Positions 36,609 through 48,322 of a DNA stretch of 64,000 nucleotides are shown piece after piece (positions within the stretch are counted from its first letter, which is position 1; every line of letters starts with the position of its first letter). A program made the position numbers and the translations under genes. The DNA comes from Adiantum capillus-veneris (Eukaryota; Streptophyta; Polypodiopsida; Polypodiales; Pteridaceae): positions 104,754,355-104,818,354 of the forward strand of contig CM043943.1 of the NCBI GenBank assembly GCA_014529385.2. The letters are read 5' to 3'. The notes beneath the pieces are model-generated. The model did not search any database and was not told the DNA's origin. It saw only the letters and a program-made list of their open reading frames with translations.

Positions 36609-37101
36609 AGTTATGACAGTTCCCAGTTCTTGGTTTAATCATGGGTATTACCATAGGAGGTTTGAACACCTTGATTAGCTACATAGTATATCGGTGCGAG
36701 CTCTGGTGTAGTATAAGTCACAGGTTCTTCCATTGGTGGTGGATGTGAATTATACAAATCTCCTTCTACCATTATTGTAGATGGACTAGGGTCAACATAG
36801 GGTGTAACAGGCACTAGTGCTTGTTCATCTATGACTCTCTATGAATGCATGTACTTTACAACGGGTGCATTATGTTCAGGATATGGAGGTTGTTGACCTA
36901 ATAGAGGTTGAGGTCTTTCCATACCCGTCGGTGGTCTTTGAGCTGGGGCCATATTAAGCTGATATATGTACATGGGTTGTCCTTGTGGCCTCATAGGCAC
37001 ATATTGAATATTTCTATCATACTTTGGTTGGTAATAGCACTCATGGTCTCATGGTTGGTCCATTTACCTTCGATTGCACACCATTTCTGCGGCCTAATTG
37101 G
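36609..37101 (-). other. Decayed Gag-to-nucleocapsid spacer of element C
   Basis: Proline/tyrosine-rich remnants in several frames between the Gag core and the zinc knuckle. No separate gene is supported; plus-strand open frames here are shadows. Confidence 0.5.
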
Positions 37102-37970
37102 TTATCCCCGTTGAGGTATCCCTTGCCTTGGTGCCCTCATAGGTTCTTTTTGCATGTTATTCATCATTTCATTCATCCTTTTGAGCATGTCTTCTATGGT
37201 TGTAAGTGGTGCTGCAGCAATAGTTCCCACTTGTGCTGGTTTGGTGGATGCTGTTTTCTCACTTAGATTATCCTTAGGGACATCTTCTTTATTGAAAATA
37301 TCATAATTGTCTCCTAAGTCGATAACATCTAATACACATTCCTCTAGGGTCATATGTTCCTTGCTATACAATATAGCATGAAGTTCTTTGTTTAGCAGTC
37401 CCTCTAGAAACAATGATACTAATCTTTCTTCTACATGTATTTCTAGTTATGGGCATCTTGCAATGTATTGCTTCATTCTAGTTGCCCAATCCCTAACGGA
37501 CTCACCTTGTTTCTGTTTGAAGCTATAGATTTGAGCTACCGTATTATGTTTGATCCCCGTTTTGGAACATGCAGCTACAAATCCTTGAGCTAATGTATTT
37601 AAGTCCATGATTGAGCTTGGTGGAATGTTTTAGAACCATTTAAGTGCTTTTCCTTCTAATGCCATTCCAAATCCCAAGAATTGAGTATGGAAATCAAATA
37701 TGCGTTCTGCTCTTAGCAACACTTGTTTAAAGCCTGCTAAGTGGTCATGTGGGTCCCCATATCCACTGTATTTTTTGACCCATTTTTGAAAATCAGCTGG
37801 TCTGACACGTCTATTTGGTTCAACTCCCGGTCTCCTGGTAGTTGTTCCTGTTCCGAGTCCTTCAAACAAGCCTGTTGGAAATAGTGACTCATGTAGATTT
37901 GGACTGGCTTTAGTGTCACCTGGTTTTCTTCGTGATGAGGTAGTTTTGGGTTTTTAAACATTACTCTCAA
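37102..37970 (-). pseudogene. Gag core of element C
   Basis: 37630-37869 reads FQKWVKKYSGYGDPHDHLAG, FKQVLLRAERIFDFHTQFLG and ALEGKALKWF, the retrotransposon Gag domain (PF03732-like). After a stop it continues (YSFKQKQGESVRDWATRMKQ) into 37102-37413 with FLEGLLNKELHAILYSKEH. Would form the particle shell. Two stops. Confidence 0.87.
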
Positions 37971-38821
37971 AAAGATCTCTCATGGAGTTCCTCTATTGGA
38001 ATAGTTTATGGTCCTTGGCCCAATATCCAATCCCTTATGGAGTACCCTTGATATTTAGTTTGTTCCACCTCCTCAGAACTCATTATAACAAAATTATTGT
38101 TATAACAATCCCTAAATAGATAGGTTGGTAGATCTGCTGAACCCTTATCTTTGATTTTGAAGATATAGATGATCTTCATGGTGGTTTAGTGTGCCGATTT
38201 TCCATGAGAAGTCCATAGAATATCCTTGACATTTCTATCCTTCCAACAATAGACTCCGATCCTAGGATTATCCGTGCTAAGCCGTTTCAAGGGCTTCGAA
38301 TCAACTTGATCGTATCCCTCGAATTTTAAAGTTGGTGGTCCTTATTTTGCTACCATATCTAGAATTATGGTATTTACTTGTAACCCCCATTTGTCTATCA
38401 CATCAGGGTTTTCAACTTGTAAACGCTGAGTTCAGTTTTTATCCATATACATTTTTCCTTGTTTGTTTGCCCTGATTTCAAACTCTATCTCATGGTCATC
38501 AATACGAATAGCATACTCTTCATTAGGATCCAGGTAAACCTGAGCTCCATGGCGATTAGTCTTATAAAAGGTAAGTATGTGCTTATACCACACTGTCGTT
38601 TCGGTTCTTGAATGAGTCGAATAGGAAGACATCTCAGATGTTGATTCTGAAAAAGTGTCTGAGACTTCTTCAAAGATAGTGTCCAAGTAATCGCCTTGGT
38701 TCAAACTCTCTTCAGTGGATACTCTACTAGTGGTCTCTCCACATATGCCTTGGTTTGCTAGTATACGACCAGATCTAAGGTTCATATAGACTTGTGAAGC
38801 CCTAGATAGAGTACTTATCAT
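37971..38821 (-). pseudogene. N-terminal ORF upstream of Gag in element C
   Basis: Begins MISTLSRASQVYMNLRSGRI at 38821 and is open for 129 codons, rich in Ser/Thr/Glu, then continues through stops (PDVIDKWGLQVNTIILDMVA; YQGYSIRDWILGQGP). I recognise no family. Some large Ty3 elements carry an extra ORF before Gag; this may be one, or an N-terminal Gag extension. Confidence 0.55.
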
Positions 38822-41255
38822 TGGATTGACTTGTTATCAGTTTCTTACACTTGAAGTGATTACAAATCCTATCAAGCTTTCAATTCCTTGTCTGCAACCT
38901 GATTCCTGTACCTCTTTTAATCAAGTTAGCTATTCTTTCACAAGGATTGTATAATTTTTGCTAACTATTGTGACTAGTCTATGTGTATCACTTCAATTTG
39001 AGCTAAGTGAGTCAGTAATTGAGACTTTCAGATTCTACTTTTGCAAAAAGCCAAAGGACTAATCTACAACCTAGAAAATGAGTGAACATGTACTAATTTG
39101 GATCCGATCGAAACCAAAATTGCCAGGTGGCCTTGTATTATGTTGGTTTAACACTGTACAAGCTCAAAAGTCTAAAAATATGTCTCTTAATTGCAATTAT
39201 TTACTTTTCTCAAATTTTTGTACTTTTTGGCTTGATTTGCCAAGTATTCAACTTGTTAAAGTCTCTGGACAAGTTTTAGTGAGCAAAATTTGTTCAAGTT
39301 ATCAACTTTTTCGTGTCTGCAGACTCAATTTTTGAGAATCTAGCTTATGTCTCACTTTTGTGATCCGAATTTCACCAAATTTGATTTGTGTGGTCTACTT
39401 GATATGCTTGACCTTGTGGTATACTCAAATGTGCAAAAATGTCCAATTTTCTAGCAGATGTAAATAATCGCGATTATTTACTCCTGATATTTTTATGCAG
39501 TTTTTTACCACAATCTTGACACAAATTGGTTAAACAGCTCAGCTTAAGCTCCCTAGCCAAGTTTCATCAAGTTTGGATAGTCCTTGTTCAAATGGTCAAC
39601 AGTTTTGTGTCTACAGACGGACTTGACAAATTTGGTCGCAATTTTCACTCCAATGATCCAAATCTTACCAAATTTAATTTATGGGCGTAATATAACACGC
39701 TAAAACTAATGGTATGCTGGGTTGGTAAAAAAAGTTGATAAATGGGACAAAATTAAATAATCATGATTATTTACTTATGGAAAATTTTTGCATCTTTTTG
39801 GTCAACTGAGCATGTACACTTGTTTAACACTTCAATATAAGCCTATGAATCAAGTTTCACCGAGTTTGAACAAAATTTTCCCAATCTAAACTCAAGTTCT
39901 TGACAATCAGTACATATTTCAGTTTTTACGAAGTTTTTGGTCAGTTTGGTGATCCAAATTCTATGGGTCGTTACAAAAGATGTTTGTACACATGCATAAA
40001 GTCTCTGGTATCAACTTTGGTCACTTTTGAGCTGAAAGTAAATAATTGTGATTATTTACTTTTTACCTAAAATAAGCACTTACTTCAACTTTTTCAGTGT
40101 ATAGTCTTTTTATGATCTATTTTAAGCCTCTGAGTCAAGTCAAAACTTAATTTGGCCTAAAATGTCAAAAAAAAAAAAAAAATCCAAGATACCTCTACAC
40201 AACAAAAGACGACAATATTAAGCTATGCGTTTAAAAAGAAAGTTTTGACTCTAGGTGATCCTAGAGGAAGTTAAAGGACAACTTCATAATATGCTCGTGT
40301 TTTTCCCTAGTTTAGATCTCTTTGATCCCTGGAAATGGGGCCAAATTTGGGACGGGTGTCTAAGCTCACTCCTATCTTATTGCAAACATAGCGAGAACCA
40401 CAAATATAATTGTCAATCCATGGGACGAAGCTGATTCGACTAGTGCATAGAGCTCTACTACAAGAGGTTGTCTATCTGTTGGAAAACAACAAACAACTCG
40501 CATCTAACTCAAGCTACACTCAAATGATAGAAATCATCAAAAGCTAGTCTCGCTAATAATCGACAAACAAATCACAACCGTTACAGCATCAAATGACATC
40601 CAAAAGTTACAAAACTTCTAGGACATGTTTATAAAACCTAAGCACACATGCTTATGGTCTCAAATCTCACTTTAGGTGAAGTGAAAAAATCACGATTATT
40701 AACAGCAGAAGTGAGTTTTTGACCTAGTCGTTTTTGACCTAGAATGCATCTAAATACTTCGCAATGATGCTCCAATACCCCAACTATACTTATTTTATGA
40801 TTTTGAAGCTTAAATTCCTACTTATGATAAAATTAGGCAGTGGGACGGCAATGCCAGAAGCTACGGATTACCATGAAATTCTTACGTCCATGTGTAGAGC
40901 TCTTGCCTGCGGTTGCAACGCAACAGACGGCACTGCGATGTGACAACCAGGAAGGGAGTAGGAAGCGCGAGATGGAGAGAAGTGAGCACTATTAGCTCAC
41001 GCTGTGTTTCTATTATCCAAAAACTTCTATAAAACTTACAAAAATTGGCTTTTATACCTTAACCAAGGTTTTTGTGGTCAAAACTAATACTCTGGGAGCT
41101 CTAAGTAATGACAGGTTGATACAATCTGGAAGCTTGTAGCCCCGGCTCATCAATTACACTGTTTATCTGGAAAATATAAGTTACAACATTTTCGATTCAT
41201 CAAAATAATAAGTGTTCTTACAATAAAAGCTCCGAAAAATGTTATCCGAGTTAGC
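38822..41255. other. Non-coding block between head-to-head elements C and D
   Basis: No gene. It should contain the 5' leader/LTR of C, but no primer site is obvious near 38830. It holds the upper palindrome array. Sequence between palindromes has repeated phrases such as CAAGTTT and GATCCAAAT at about 280-bp spacing. An A-run lies at about 40168-40182. Confidence 0.5.
39183..40703. repeat. Spaced palindrome array, upper copy (about 285-bp period)
   Basis: Palindromes at 39460-39481 (perfect 22 bp), 39753-39774 and 40038-40059, with a degenerate copy at 39183-39204 and another at 40682-40703. Spacings 277, 293 and 285 bp for the first four; the last is about 644 bp on. Inter-palindrome segments are recognisably related but diverged. 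Confidence 0.85.
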
Positions 41256-42557
41256 TTGCTGCTAACACCTCAGAACCCAGATGAAAAAGAAAAAGTGATG
41301 ATGAACATTGTGGATGTTTTACCATTTTCAAGTGGGTCAAACTCAAAGACAAAAATACCATTCAAAGAGGTGATGAGGGCACATACAAAACAGAAAGCGA
41401 CACGAGAAAGAGGGGAGCACCTCTCACAAATTTGTTAGTGCAAAATCAGTTAGAAAATCCACACAAGATAGAGTGAGAGCACAATATCATAAGAAGCTAA
41501 AGGCTATTATATCCAAGTTGTCACAAGCTCAAGAGCAATCACAGCAACCAACAGAACCTAGGTCTAGTGTCATACTAGAGAAAATACCAGAGACTGAACA
41601 AAAACTGAGTGAACAAAGCCAAAAGAGGCTATTTTCAGAGGTCTGATGCTAGTCGACAAGAAATTCGAGCCATTTGAAGCAATAATAAAAGCATACAAAG
41701 CCAGACTGGACGACCACCAGTGGACAACCGCCATATAATGAAACATAGATGATTGACATATCCTAATGCAGAAAGAAAAATATTTGGTTGGAGATGTGCA
41801 AAAAGTTGATTGAGATGGCTCAAGCCCTCATGGAGCCTCCACCAGCTATGCCTGTCCAAGATAGGATAATACCTCAACCATATGAGACCTTAGGGACCCC
41901 GATGAAGGGAAAGAAGAAAGAGAACAAGAACGGGGTCACAAAATTTCAGTTGCTGCAAGTGAGAATCTATGGGAAACAATCAACAAACGAGGCAAGGAAA
42001 AAGAGATGAAACACCTTCAAGGGGGAGAACAAGCAGACACACATAAAAAAGACTTGACAATTCAATTGGCAGTAGGGAACACTACGAATAATTCAGTTTA
42101 TCGAATACTGCCTAATGTGCTAGAGGGTAAAGACGATTGGCCCAAAGAACTTTGGGACATAGTCAGGAAGGCTAGAGACAAGAATCAAGAATGGGGTTCA
42201 TCTCCCATTGTTGAAGTCAACCTTGACAAAGGCATGGTGGATATCGACATGAAATCCATGTATGGAGACCAAGGTATAGATAAATCAAAGGATAGTAGGG
42301 AGGAAACCTTTAGGAAGTTGCATGCTTACAAAGGAAAATTTGATGTTATGATCCTACCATCACAACGAGGAACCCTCAGTTCCATCATAGATTCTCAAGG
42401 ATTGCAAGACCTCATGTCAACACCATTGAGATGTACGGTAATGATGGATGAACTGCTAAAAGTCAAACCACAGATGTGGAAAGATGTTGGAAAATGTCTT
42501 GAGAAAATGGGAATCAAAAACCTAGTTGAAAATCTAAACCAAACACTGGAAGATTGA
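41256..42557 (+). pseudogene. Nucleocapsid/linker part of element D (C family)
   Basis: Plus-strand mirror of C 36600-35500. Starts near the zinc-knuckle linker (NIVDVLPFSSGSNSKTKIPF matches NIVQVIPSSSSESEPIVPIK in C), passes a Lys-rich region and KFEPFEAIIKAY, and reaches the open stretch 42006-42557 (LQDLMSTPLRCTVMMDELLK) matching C 35500-35694. The Gag core is missing. Many stops in the first half. Confidence 0.8.
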
Positions 42558-42890
42558 AACCAACCCAAAATATTGCAAAGGAAAAGAAGGGAACACTACA
42601 TTGCTCATAGAGTACCAAGGAGTAGAAACCATTGCAATCCTAGACAGTGGAGTGGGGGTTTCCATTAGTACTAAATTGATTTGCGGGAAATGGGAAAATC
42701 CTGCCCATTGAAGAACACAAATGAAATTGCACCTAGCTGATGGTTATATTACAACTTGCCTATTGATATCCTACAACACATGGTAATGACTTCTTGTGGA
42801 GTTGAGTATGAACATAGATATGTGGTAGTACATTTTGATACTAAGAATAACTATGATGTTATTCTGGGAAGTCTATTCATGCGCTAGTTA
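42558..42890 (+). pseudogene. Retropepsin of element D
   Basis: Reads VETIAILDSGVGVSISTKL with intact D-S-G, then MKLHLADGYITT and a decayed tail ending VILGSLFM-like near 42885. Homologous to C 35459-35127 in opposite orientation. Confidence 0.82.
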
Positions 42891-44035
42891 AAGATGGTTC
42901 AGGATTGGGGTTATGACTATATCTACTTGCACCATTTCATTCTCACCTTTGGAGATGTGTGGAGCTTCAGAGTATGACACTTCGATAAAAGATGAGCATA
43001 AGTGAAAAAAGGAACCAAGTCTAGGTTGTTTTTGTTGCAAAACTTGGAAGTTGTGATCTTATTGACACACACATCTAAGGTGTCACAAATTTGACTCCAC
43101 TCCAAGGGTTCCATTCTTTCTTCAAGAAAAGGCTCAAGTATATGGTCATGGTGAATCTAGAAAGAGATAATCAGGAAACAACTGAGAATACTGAAGTGAT
43201 GTGAGTTTTAAGGACTAAATTGTAGTGCTTGTTTATCCAGGATGAGATTTCAATTCTAGATTTTACCATGGAAAGTGATTCGAGCCACATCCTAAAGGAT
43301 GCTAGGGAGCCAAGTAATGAATGTTACTATGAAATCCTTGATACTGAAGAATACGTAGAACTTATTACAGATGATGAAAAATCAAAAGACCATCAAAGTG
43401 ATCCTGAAACAAAATTTGAAAAGTTCTTTGATTTTTCAAATCAAAAACCCGGAAGACAACAGCGTTACAAGAACAAGTACACAAAATGGGGAGTAAGAAA
43501 CAACCTAATGCCATGCATTGATGGGAAACATTCTTACTTAAGATTAGTAGGAGCCCTTGACTGCATAAAAGACAAAATAACTGGAAAACACTCAACATCT
43601 TCTCAACCAAATAAATTGAGACAAAAAGAAGCCAAACAATAAAATCTTCCAAGGATGCATCGAAGAAAGTGGAAGCTCCTAGCAAAGCCTAGATGGACAA
43701 AGGTTGAGCGAAAAAAGAAATATAATGAATCAGAACAGACACTAAAAGAGGTGTGGACAACAAAAATAGAGAGTGAAAACAAAAACGAGAAAGAGTAAAA
43801 AAAGGATGGGATCGGTGTACCATCTCATTACAAAAAGTACACTATTCACGATCGCAAAATCATTTTGAACAAACAATTATGGAGAAGACTTGAGGATGTT
43901 AAAAAAATAGATATAGTAGAGCCGAAAGAAGAGCCCAAACCTGCTTATATTGCTAACGATCTATCTCCAAATAAGGAAAATTATTGATTCAGACACTCAA
44001 AGAGTATAAGGATGTGGGTTTCTTTTTTGTAAGGA
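42891..44035 (+). pseudogene. Protease-RT linker of element D, truncated before RT
   Basis: 43229-43642 (FFDFSNQKPGRQQRYKNKYT) matches C 34353-34661 (FFDFPNQKSRRQKWYRRKRD), and 43815-43970 (HYKKYTIHDRKIILNKQL; KPAYIANDL) matches C 33864-34090. Similarity ends near 44035, before RT. D is therefore only the Gag-linker-protease-linker part of a C-family element. Confidence 0.75.
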
Positions 44036-44531
44036 AAATCTTGTGAGGAAAGGTTTAGATCCTTTATATCCCAATCCCACCATAATCTTGATTATTTTTT
44101 GAGGAGAGTCCATGTGGCTATGGTTCCTATGATTGGGAATGGCTTCATATCATGACTTTTTATCATATGTGTGGACAATGTAAATTTGCTAAGGAAGATT
44201 AACTAAAACCTTGGTTCCAAATATATATATTTGAAGGTTTTGATTTGTGAGTCGTTTAATGTTTAAAGCGTGTTGAGAAGTGCATATCAATAAAAGCCAA
44301 ACAAATAATTCATATCCAAGTCATAACCAACAAATTACACCATCACAATCCATTGGAACCAACCATCACTACTATAACCCCTTCCATCCATTAGAAGTTC
44401 CTCAAACTTATTTCGATACCGTTTGATTATTATATCATCAAAATTGAAGTAGACTTTAGCAATTATAGGATTACTTACGGTCAGACGAGAAAAATGGTCA
44501 TTATTTTGAATATCTTGACTTTGCTTTCAAA

Positions 44532-44689
<158 letters not shown>

Positions 44690-44905
44690 GTATTATTAGA
44701 AACTTGATGGATAACAACGTTGCAACTAATGAAGCCCGTAATCAGCAACATCAAAGTAACGTTGGAATGCAACTAAGAAAGGAGACACCCATTGAAGTAA
44801 CGCTCAAATGCGGCTACAATGATAAAAGTGCATGCCATGGTTGATCTTTTTTCCCTCGACACACTATGCTCAATATAAGCTTTCATTATATCATAGGTCC
44901 TTTGC

Positions 44906-44967
44906 CACATTTGTAAGTCAAACGAGTTGGAGGAGCCGCCACAATTTGCATTTCCACAACCAGACAT
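44906..44967 (-). pseudogene. Metallothionein-like first-exon remnant, unit 1
   Basis: On the minus strand ATG at 44967 reads MSGCGNANCGGSSNSFDLQM. The Cys-rich start with CGGSS resembles the N-terminal metal-binding domain of plant metallothioneins. The parallel copy at 45717-45777 has Cys where this one has changed. Where the two copies differ, one or other has a codon giving CKCGK, the usual close of that domain. Only about 20 codons are involved, so this is a tentative call; chance Cys enrichment is the alternative. Confidence 0.3.
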
Positions 44968-45292
44968 ATTGTTTGGCTTTTGGACTCTCCACTAAGTTTC
45001 TCCATCACATTTGCTAGCTATTGATTCTTTTTTTTTTTGTATATATGACACTGTGTTTTTATTAAAAGCCAAATGAATAATCTATAACTGAGTCATAACG
45101 AACATATTACACCATCACAATACACAGGAACCAACATCACTACTATAACTCCTTCCATCCATTAGAAGTTCCTAGAACTTATTCCAATACCGTCCAGTAA
45201 TTACAACGTTGAAATTGAAGCAGACTTCAACAATTCTAGGATTACGTATGGTTATTAAAAAAATGGTAATTATTTTGAATATTCTGACTTCG

Positions 45293-45431
<139 letters not shown>

Positions 45432-45716
45432 CTTAGAGAGCTTATTATTATTCGAAACTTGATAGTTGACAACCCTGCAGCTAATGAAGCCTGCAATTAG
45501 CAACATCAAAGTAGCGCTCAAATGAAGCTAAGAAAAGAGATGTACATTGAAGTAATGCTTGAATGCAGCTAGAGTGATCAAACTGCAGCTAGAGATGTAC
45601 ATTGAAGTAATGCTTGAATGCAGCTAGAGTGATCAAACTGCATGCGATGGTTGATCTTTTTGTCCTCGGCATGCTGCACTCAATAGAAGCTTCCATTATA
45701 TCACAGGTCCTCTTAC

Positions 45717-45777
45717 CTCATTTGCAATCAAACGAGCAAGAAGAGCCGCCACAGTTTTCATTTTCACAACGAGACAT
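45717..45777 (-). pseudogene. Metallothionein-like first-exon remnant, unit 2
   Basis: Minus-strand ATG at 45777 reads MSRCENENCGGSSCSFDCK and then TGA, directly followed by GGTAAG, which could be a splice donor. Five Cys in 19 codons and the SSC..DCK spacing resemble a plant metallothionein N-terminus. See unit 1 at 44967. No second exon was found. Confidence 0.32.
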
Positions 45778-45990
45778 ATTGTTTGGCTTTTGGACTCTCC
45801 ACTAAGTTTCTCCATCACATTTGCTAGCTCTTGATTCTTTTTTTTTTGGTTGTATATAGGACACTTGTTCTAATTAAAATCCAAATGAATAATCTATAAC
45901 CGAGTCTTAAACAAAAAATTACACCATAAAAATCCATTGGAACCAATCATCGCTACTATAACCCCTTCCATCCAATACTATCCGCTGATA

Positions 45991-46163
45991 ATTACTGCCA
46001 TGGATGATAATGGTCAACGGTGGCACTCATTCAACATATCAATGTGGGGGCACATGCATGGGACGAGAGCCCAATCACTTTCCTCCACTGCTTCGATGAG
46101 GCATGATGACTTGCAAGAAGATGAATGACCTTCACTCTCTTCTATATTCCGCCAGCTATTGAT

Positions 46164-46227
<64 letters not shown>

Positions 46228-47016
46228 CTCTTTTTTTGTGTGCAAACAAAACAAAAACTTCACTCAAAGTAGTTTCATGCCTTTCGTTATACACAACTAA
46301 AACATAACCATACACTCTCCCTCATCCATATTTTGAACTGGATAAAACGGCTCACATGTGAGACATACAACTCCTCAACCAACATGAGGGTTGGGCATCC
46401 ATCAGGATAACTAGTCTGAGTTCCCCCCCCCCCCCCCTCATGTGCATGTTGTAAGACAGTCAACATATTCCAAATTTTTCAAAGCCCAATATTCAAAGAG
46501 AAGTTAGATTTATGGCCTTGACTCATGCAAGTTTGCCTGTAGCGTACCCTCTTTAATTGGAAAATATATAAGTCTAGTGAAGGAATGATTATATTGCAGC
46601 CACAACATCTCCTTTATTCTCTCACAACATGCACATTGCTACCTTTTTGTCAATCAAGTTCAATGGTGGCGATCACATCCACATAGGCAACATTTATCTT
46701 GGTAGCAGCCAGTTCCTTCTCTCTCAATCATTGTGCATTTCTAACTACCACTGAATCTTCTTTTATTGAGGCCATGGCCTACCACACACAATTGAGTCAA
46801 GTCTGATCCTCAGCATGGTTTGTAAGAGAGTCTAAAGCTTTACTCTATTGATGCAAATATTTGGAGTCCAAAGTACGATTTACAGGATCTATAAGTTCAT
46901 TTTCCATGACCTGCAAAATCCCTTGGGCCCTGAGTCTAGCTCTACATGAAAAACTTTGCCGGAGAGGTCCAGTGTCGAAGCATCTTGTTGTTAGAAGATT
47001 CATGTGATGTAACAAG

Positions 47017-47050
<34 letters not shown>

Positions 47051-47310
47051 AAAAAAAAAGAGGGGGCGCAGACGATGGGGAGGGCTCTTGGCCCTCCCCT
47101 TTTTTTCACAAAAAGAAATTGTATGAGCCCTTGTCATAGTGGGGCGCCCATCCCCTTTCCTTCTTCAGGTGGCTGACATGGCGTTTCCTATCACATTGGT
47201 CCTTGAGATAAAGCGCAGCCCCTCACACCCAACTAGTGTCACATAGACAAGTGGTTGCACCTTCGTAAGCTAAGTTTATTGCCTCTAAACACCCCTCAAG
47301 GCTCTCGTGC
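45991..47310. other. Non-coding flank left of element E, with CT microsatellites and a hairpin
   Basis: No gene is supported. CT tracts lie at about 46166-46224 and 47021-47048, a C run at about 46423-46438. At about 47079-47101 GGGGAGGGC and GCCCTCCCC form a 9-bp stem with a 5-base loop between A-rich and T-rich runs; a decayed foldback repeat is likely. Confidence 0.5.
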
Positions 47311-48279
47311 TGCTCAATTGGGGCTGGGGAAACCACAATCACAAATACAACAACAAACCCAAGCCAAACCCAGACAAGATAGGGACACCACCTAGTTATG
47401 GTATGCGAACTAGGACGCAAGAGAGATTTTGTCAACCAAGAAGATGTGCTACAAAACACACCCAAGCAACCTCACACCAAGACACACACAAAATGGACCA
47501 GAGAGAGCTAACGTAAAGGGAAGAGAGAGAGAGGAATGGAACTTGCGTAATACCTTGTCTGTGACTTGCAAATGAAGATGGTTTGTTATGATGCGATCAT
47601 AGAGCTTGTAAAAGTTAACTCAATGCTTAGTGAATGCTAAACATTACCAACACACACACACACACACACTGTCTTAGGGTATGGGAGACCTCTCATCACA
47701 ATACCCTCTACAATGGACACAAAATTGGCAATGAAAACACACTAAAACACTTTCTCAAGCAAGATCAAATGATAGAAACTTAAAATACACAAGTCACCTT
47801 GAACTCACCAAACCGTATTGCACAAGTGGAAGGACAGAGATTTGAACGTCGATTCACGTCTTTGATACACCAAGCCTCAATTTATTGATGATGGAGGAAC
47901 ACATACAATAGTGGTTTTGAGATTATGAACTCACGCGCTCTCACTTGTAATGTGTAGCTTGAAAGCTTCTCTCACACCAAAAGTGAAGCTCACAAAGTGG
48001 TTGCTACGTCTAAGTCTCTCCTCATGCATAGAGTGTTGGGGTGTTGTGTGAGAAATTGCAGGTTGTTTTACAAGAAGGAGAGGGGTCTATTTATAGGTTG
48101 GAGATCCCTCATTAAGATTATTGGAAATCCTAATTTACAAGCTAACATATCAGGATTATAATTTTTTTGAATATCAAAACATTGCGGGCCTTGTTTGTCT
48201 GCTTGAGTCATGGATGTGGGCACAAAAAAGAGCATTATCGATGGTAGATAAGGTGAAAGTAAAGTTTTAAGTAAGGAGA

Positions 48280-48322
<43 letters not shown>

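Larger units (their letters stand above)
30064..38821 (-). mobile_element. Long Ty3/gypsy retrotransposon (element C), internal region
   Basis: On the minus strand: N-terminal ORF, Gag, zinc knuckle/basic linker, protease, long linker, RT, RNase H, two consecutive H2C2-type modules, integrase core and C-terminal domain, then a second protease-like domain. There is no chromodomain, and no second (archaeal-type) RNase H is seen between RNase H and integrase, so it is neither a typical chromovirus nor a dual-RNase-H Tat element. Stops and frameshifts are scattered but domains are easily read. Element D is a partial copy of the same family. LTR borders are not resolved. Confidence 0.88.

Noticed and set aside
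35991-36678. Plus-strand open frames opposite the Gag linker of element C
   Set aside because: They are antisense shadows of the long minus-strand frame 35862-36608, which has homology to element D.
39183-40703. Palindrome array as a CRISPR array
   Set aside because: Spacing is about 285 bp with related, not unique, spacers, and the context is plant retrotransposon DNA.
27300-41250. 27300-30000 and 38850-41250 as the LTR pair of element C
   Set aside because: Apart from the palindromes I could not find a co-linear direct repeat; some spacer words match only in inverted orientation.
41256-44035. Element D as a full retrotransposon
   Set aside because: Gag core, RT, integrase and LTRs are absent; only the middle part of the C-type polyprotein is present.
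47079-47101. GC-rich stem with flanking A and T runs as a transcription terminator
   Set aside because: Intrinsic hairpin terminators are bacterial; in plant DNA this is better seen as part of a foldback repeat.
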